Shown: positions 60,799 to 64,000 of the stretch, one piece after another
How the letters are laid out: every line of letters begins with the position of its first letter
How positions within the stretch are numbered: the first letter of the stretch is position 1
Assembly (NCBI RefSeq): GCF_013359725.1
Contig: NZ_JABFMW010000002.1
Coordinates: 310,001 to 374,000, forward strand
From: Pseudarthrobacter sp. C4D7
Lineage (GTDB): Bacteria > Actinomycetota > Actinomycetes > Actinomycetales > Micrococcaceae
Direction of reading: 5' to 3'
DNA: 64,000 nucleotides
Notes under the pieces: model-generated
Told to the model about the DNA's origin: nothing
What the model saw: only the letters and a program-made list of their open reading frames with translations
Database searches by the model: none
Made by a program: the position numbers and the translations under genes

Positions 60799-61614
60799 AT
60801 GCCCGAGAACCACGCGCGGAAACCTGAACCCCGCCACGACGGTGCTTCAGAGATACCGGACGTTCCAGCTTCCGCCGCTCCCGGCGAAGACGCGGCACAA
60901 CCGGCACCCGCCCAGAAGCGGAACCGGCAGGCGTCCAAAGCCGCGGGCAACCCCCTGCTGGGATGGCTGAAGGAAATTGCCACCGTGGTGGTCATCGCGG
61001 TGGTGCTGTCCTTCCTCATCAAGACGTTCCTGTTCCGGGCCTTCTTCATTCCGTCCGAATCCATGGTGAACACCCTGGACGTTGATGACCGGATCTTCGT
61101 CAACCTCCTGGTCCCGGAACCCTTCGCCCTCAGCCGGGGAGACGTTGTGGTCTTCCGCGACACCAAGGGCTGGCTGGGACCGGCCCCGGCCAAGGTGCAG
61201 GGCCCGTTCACCTGGGTCCAGGACGGCCTCACCTTCGTCGGCCTCCTGCCCGACAATTCCGAGCAGCACCTGGTCAAACGCGTCATCGGACTGCCCGGGG
61301 ACCACGTGGTCTGCTGCGACGCCGGAGGTAAACTGACCATCAACGGAACCGCCGTTGACGAGGCCTACATCAACCCCGCCGAAGTCCCGCAGGTCCGAAA
61401 CTTTGACGTCACCGTACCGGAGGGCAAGGTGTGGGTGATGGGTGATAACCGGAACCACTCGGCGGACTCCCGCGCGCACATGGAAACCGACGGCGGATTC
61501 GTCGACCTCAAGGACCTCGAAGGAAAAGCCGCCATCATCGCCTGGCCGCTGAACAGGATCAAGACCCTCGACAACTACCCGGACGTCTTCAAGAACGTCC
61601 CGGCGGCCCGCTGA
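60799..61614 (+). CDS. lepB: Signal peptidase I (second copy)
   Basis: 271-residue signal peptidase with a longer cytoplasmic N-terminal extension (about 55 charged and Pro/Ala-rich residues), a membrane segment at about 58-80, catalytic Ser88 in PSESM and Lys160 in [11 protein letters not shown], and the canonical [11 protein letters not shown] box. It directly follows the first copy without a gap. Both keep their catalytic dyad, so both should be active, perhaps on different preproteins. rnhB starts two bases after its stop. Confidence 0.96.
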   Translation: MPENHARKPEPRHDGASEIPDVPASAAPGEDAAQPAPAQKRNRQASKAAGNPLLGWLKEIATVVVIAVVLSFLIKTFLFRAFFIPSESMVNTLDVDDRIFVNLLVPEPFALSRGDVVVFRDTKGWLGPAPAKVQGPFTWVQDGLTFVGLLPDNSEQHLVKRVIGLPGDHVVCCDAGGKLTINGTAVDEAYINPAEVPQVRNFDVTVPEGKVWVMGDNRNHSADSRAHMETDGGFVDLKDLEGKAAIIAWPLNRIKTLDNYPDVFKNVPAAR

Positions 61615-61616
61615 CC

Positions 61617-62402
61617 ATGTCGTCCGCAGTACAGGCCTCCCCAGCCAGCTCAGCGCGTCCGGCCCGCAAGCCTGCGGCCGGAGGAACGAAGGCGCCAACG
61701 CTGCGGCACGAGCGGACCTTCAAGGCCCAGGGAATCCAGTTACTCGCCGGCGTTGACGAAGTCGGCCGCGGCGCCCTTGCCGGACCGGTGAGCGTGGGGA
61801 TCGCCGTCGTGGACCTGGAACGCCAAAAACCGCTCGCCGGTGTGCGCGACAGCAAGCTCTTGAGTCCGGCCGAGCGGGAGCGGCTGGATCCGCTGGTGCG
61901 CCGCTGGAGCGTCGCCTCCGCGGTGGGGCACGCCTCCGCCGGCGAGATCGATTCGCTCGGCATCATCGCCGCCCTGCGGCTGGCCGGCAACCGCGCGTGG
62001 AGCAGCATCCTGGGCTCGGGGATTGTCCCGGAAGCTGTCCTGCTGGATGGAAGCCACAACTGGCTGTCCCCGGCGGAGCAACTCTCGCTGTTTGACCAGC
62101 CCGTGCTGGAAACCGTGTGCGAAGCCCCGGTCCACACCAAGGTCAAGGCCGACATGCAGTGCCTCAGCGTGGCCGCCGCAAGCGTCATCGCCAAGGTGGA
62201 GCGGGACCGGATGATGCGTGACCTTCATACCGAATTCCCGGATTACGGCTGGGACGTCAACAAGGGGTACGCCACCGCGGCCCACCGGAACGTGCTTCGC
62301 GCAGCGGGACCCACGCCGTACCACCGGGTCAGCTGGCGGCTTCTCGGCGGGGAACTGCAGGACGCGGGAGTCCCCGGCCTGGAGGGGCCCAGCGACGACT
62401 GA
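61617..62402 (+). CDS. rnhB: Ribonuclease HII
   Basis: 261-residue endonuclease removing ribonucleotides from DNA-RNA hybrids. The catalytic acidic residues are Asp47-Glu48 in GVDEVGRG, with a further Asp in LLDGSHNW and one in [19 protein letters not shown]. An N-terminal Ala/Pro-rich extension of about 35 residues lies outside the fold. It is in the lepB operon. Confidence 0.96.
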   Translation: MSSAVQASPASSARPARKPAAGGTKAPTLRHERTFKAQGIQLLAGVDEVGRGALAGPVSVGIAVVDLERQKPLAGVRDSKLLSPAERERLDPLVRRWSVASAVGHASAGEIDSLGIIAALRLAGNRAWSSILGSGIVPEAVLLDGSHNWLSPAEQLSLFDQPVLETVCEAPVHTKVKADMQCLSVAAASVIAKVERDRMMRDLHTEFPDYGWDVNKGYATAAHRNVLRAAGPTPYHRVSWRLLGGELQDAGVPGLEGPSDD

Positions 62403-62451
62403 CGCCTGCCGAACGGCGCCAGCCGCGCCGGACATGGTGCAAGATGGAAGC

Positions 62452-62778
62452 ATGAGTGCTGAGGATCTTGAGAACTACGAAACCGACATGGAGCTTCAGC
62501 TCTACCGTGAGTACCGCGACGTCGTCGGCCTGTTCAGCTATGTTGTCGAGACCGAGCGGCGCTTCTATCTGGCGAACCATGTGGACCTGCAGGCCCGCAG
62601 CGCCGACGGCGAGGTCTACTTTGACCTGACCCTCCAGGACGCGTGGGTGTGGGACGTCTACCGTTCGGCCCGGTTCGTGAAGAGCGTCCGGGTGCTGACG
62701 TTCAAGGACGTCAACGTCGAGGAGCTGCCGCGCAATGAGGAGCTGGCGTTGCCCAAGGACGTGGACCTGGGGAACTAA
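62452..62778 (+). CDS. DUF2469 domain-containing protein
   Basis: 108-residue actinobacterial protein of the DUF2469 family, beginning with the typical MSAEDLENYETDMELQLYRE. The function is unknown. The frame is open from within rnhB, but ATG 62452 gives the family start and CAAGAT stands six bases ahead, suggesting a leaderless transcript. The position between rnhB and yraN is conserved in mycobacteria. Confidence 0.92.
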   Translation: MSAEDLENYETDMELQLYREYRDVVGLFSYVVETERRFYLANHVDLQARSADGEVYFDLTLQDAWVWDVYRSARFVKSVRVLTFKDVNVEELPRNEELALPKDVDLGN

Positions 62779-62811
62779 GCGCCCGGGATTTTCGACTTTC
62801 CCTCCACACCG

Positions 62812-62846
62812 GCCCCTGTCCACATAGGACAGGGGCTTTCTGTTTT
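62812..62846 (+). terminator. Rho-independent terminator after the DUF2469 gene
   Basis: A 10-bp GC stem (62812-62821 with 62827-62836), ACATA loop and a TTTCTGTTTT tail. Confidence 0.9.
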
Positions 62847-62885
62847 CCGCACGCAGCTGCCGCCAGGCTGGTTGTGGAGGTGGAC

Positions 62886-63242
62886 ATGAAATCCAAAGAC
62901 CTGTTGGGCCGGCGCGGCGAGGACCTCGCCGTGGGCTACCTGGAAGCGCTTGGCATGCTGGTGGTGGAGCGGAACTGGCGGTGCCCCGAGGGCGAGATCG
63001 ACATCGTTGCCCTGGACGGTGATGCGCTGGTCATTGCCGAAGTCAAAACGCGCCGAACCCTGGACTACGGCCACCCGTTCGAGGCGGTGGGCCCGGAAAA
63101 GCTGGCGCGGCTGCACCGGCTGGGCGCAGCGTGGTGCCGCGACCGTGAACTGCGGATGCCGCTGCGGCGCGTGGACGTTGTAGCCGTCGTGGACGACGGC
63201 GGCGGGGAACCCGTGGTGGAGCACCTCAAGGGGGTGGGGTGA
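62886..63242 (+). CDS. yraN: YraN/UPF0102 family endonuclease-like protein
   Basis: 118-residue protein with a restriction-endonuclease-like core. GEIDIVALDGDALVIAEVKTR carries the Asp and Glu-x-Lys pattern of the nuclease site, preceded by the GRRGEDLAVGYLE helix. The function is unproven; it is nearly always beside comM, as here. ATG 62886 has GGAGG five bases ahead and is preferred to 62874. The stop shares one base with the comM start (TGATG). Confidence 0.9.
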   Translation: MKSKDLLGRRGEDLAVGYLEALGMLVVERNWRCPEGEIDIVALDGDALVIAEVKTRRTLDYGHPFEAVGPEKLARLHRLGAAWCRDRELRMPLRRVDVVAVVDDGGGEPVVEHLKGVG

Positions 63243-64000
63243 TGGCATTGGGCCGGACCTATTCAGTGGCTCTCGTGGGGCTGAACGGTTACATGGTGGA
63301 AGTCGAGGCGGACATCGGCCAAACGTTGCCGGCCTTCGTCATCCTGGGATTGCCGGATGCCTCCCTGAACGAGGCCAAGGAGCGGATCCGCTCCGCCGCA
63401 AAAAACTCGGGAATCCCGCTCAGCCGCCGGAAGATCACTGCCAACCTCATTCCGGCCTCGCTGCCCAAGCGCGGATCAGGCTTTGACCTCGCCGTCACCA
63501 TGGCAGTGCTCCGGGCGGCAAACGACATTAAACCCACCGGGCGCACGGTCTTTATCGCGGAGTTGGGGCTTGATGGCCGACTCCGGCCCGTGCGGGGCAT
63601 CCTCCCTGCGGTCATGGCCGCGGTACAGGCCGGTTTCCCGGAGGTGGTGGTTGCCCAAGCCAATCTGGCGGAGGCGTCCCTTGTCCCGGGCGCCACAGTG
63701 CACGGGTACCGCACGCTTGCCCGACTCGCCCTCGACTTCGGGGCCGATCCGCAGGAACTCGCGCTGGACTTCGAACCGGACGACGCGGATGACGCCGGTG
63801 ACGGACCAGCCCTTCCCGGACCGTGCCCGGACATGGCGGATGTCTCCGGCCAAGGAGAGGCCCGGCGGGCACTGGAAGTGGCGGCAGCGGGTGCGCACCA
63901 CCTGTTGCTCACCGGACCGCCGGGCGCCGGAAAGACGATGCTGGCCGAACGGCTGCCAGGCCTCTTGCCCGACCTTGGCGACCATGAGTCCATGGAGGTC
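63242..64000 (+). CDS. comM: ComM/YifB-type Mg-chelatase-like AAA+ ATPase (partial, runs off the window)
   Basis: The first 253 codons of a ComM-family protein; the frame is open to the last base. The N-terminal Lon-protease-like domain begins ALGRTYSVALVGLNGYMVEVE and includes ILGLPDASLNEAKERI. The Walker A GPPGAGKTMLAERLPGLLP begins the AAA+ domain near residue 229. ComM is a hexameric helicase aiding branch migration during natural transformation; in non-competent bacteria its role is unclear. Confidence 0.93.
   Translation, partial: MALGRTYSVALVGLNGYMVEVEADIGQTLPAFVILGLPDASLNEAKERIRSAAKNSGIPLSRRKITANLIPASLPKRGSGFDLAVTMAVLRAANDIKPTGRTVFIAELGLDGRLRPVRGILPAVMAAVQAGFPEVVVAQANLAEASLVPGATVHGYRTLARLALDFGADPQELALDFEPDDADDAGDGPALPGPCPDMADVSGQGEARRALEVAAAGAHHLLLTGPPGAGKTMLAERLPGLLPDLGDHESMEV

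Overview
The window is high-GC actinobacterial chromosome, most likely from Arthrobacter, Pseudarthrobacter or a close relative in the Micrococcaceae. The evidence is the high GC content, frequent GTG/TTG starts, many leaderless TANNNT-N6-start promoters, a non-discriminating-type gltX near tRNA-Gln and tRNA-Glu genes, an FtsY with an N-terminal membrane segment, an amtB-glnK pair upstream of ffh, and an oleA-oleBC-oleD cluster with the oleB/oleC fusion known from Micrococcus and Arthrobacter. No phage, insertion sequence, CRISPR array or rRNA gene was seen.

The backbone is an old actinobacterial core block in nearly the order I recall from mycobacteria: FAH-family gene, gltX, tRNA-Gln and tRNA-Glu, an IclR regulator (NdgR/LtbR type), leuC-leuD, murA-plsC-gpsA-ddl, a DUF3515 lipoprotein, thiL, a DAK2 gene, recG, rsmD, coaD, DUF177-rpmF-rnc-mutM, smc, ftsY, amtB-glnK, ffh, an amidohydrolase, rpsP-khpA-rimM-trmD, rplS, two lepB genes, rnhB, DUF2469, yraN and comM. 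It covers tRNA charging, leucine synthesis, cell-wall and phospholipid precursors, DNA and RNA repair and processing, chromosome segregation, the SRP pathway, ammonium uptake, ribosome assembly and protein export.

Accessory genes interrupt this backbone. (1) 2.8-9.1 kb: a membrane protein of LxxG heptad repeats behind tandem TetR-like operators, a tandem pair of membrane-associated GTPases, and a DUF1697 protein. (2) 22.1-24.1 kb: a spermidine-synthase-like protein and an aminotransferase. (3) 27.3-40.1 kb, between mutM and smc: a secreted Pro/Ala-rich protein, an MFS transporter, an anchored beta-propeller-like protein, a 1589-residue secreted protein with four DUF4082 domains behind a long structured leader, and the olefin cluster. 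(4) Single insertions: an MFS transporter after ftsY, a divergent glucose-6-phosphate dehydrogenase where glnD is usually found, a serine-less alpha/beta-hydrolase fold protein, thiC under a TPP riboswitch, and a two-module VOC protein.

The points most worth a second look are: the rplS terminator that is also the start of the lepB coding sequence; a probable AUU start on the DUF177 gene; the structured leader and duplicated domains of the giant secreted protein; the tandem TetR-like operators; the GTPase pair; and the 13-kb accessory block carrying the oleABCD pathway. No wholly new system can be claimed from sequence reading alone.
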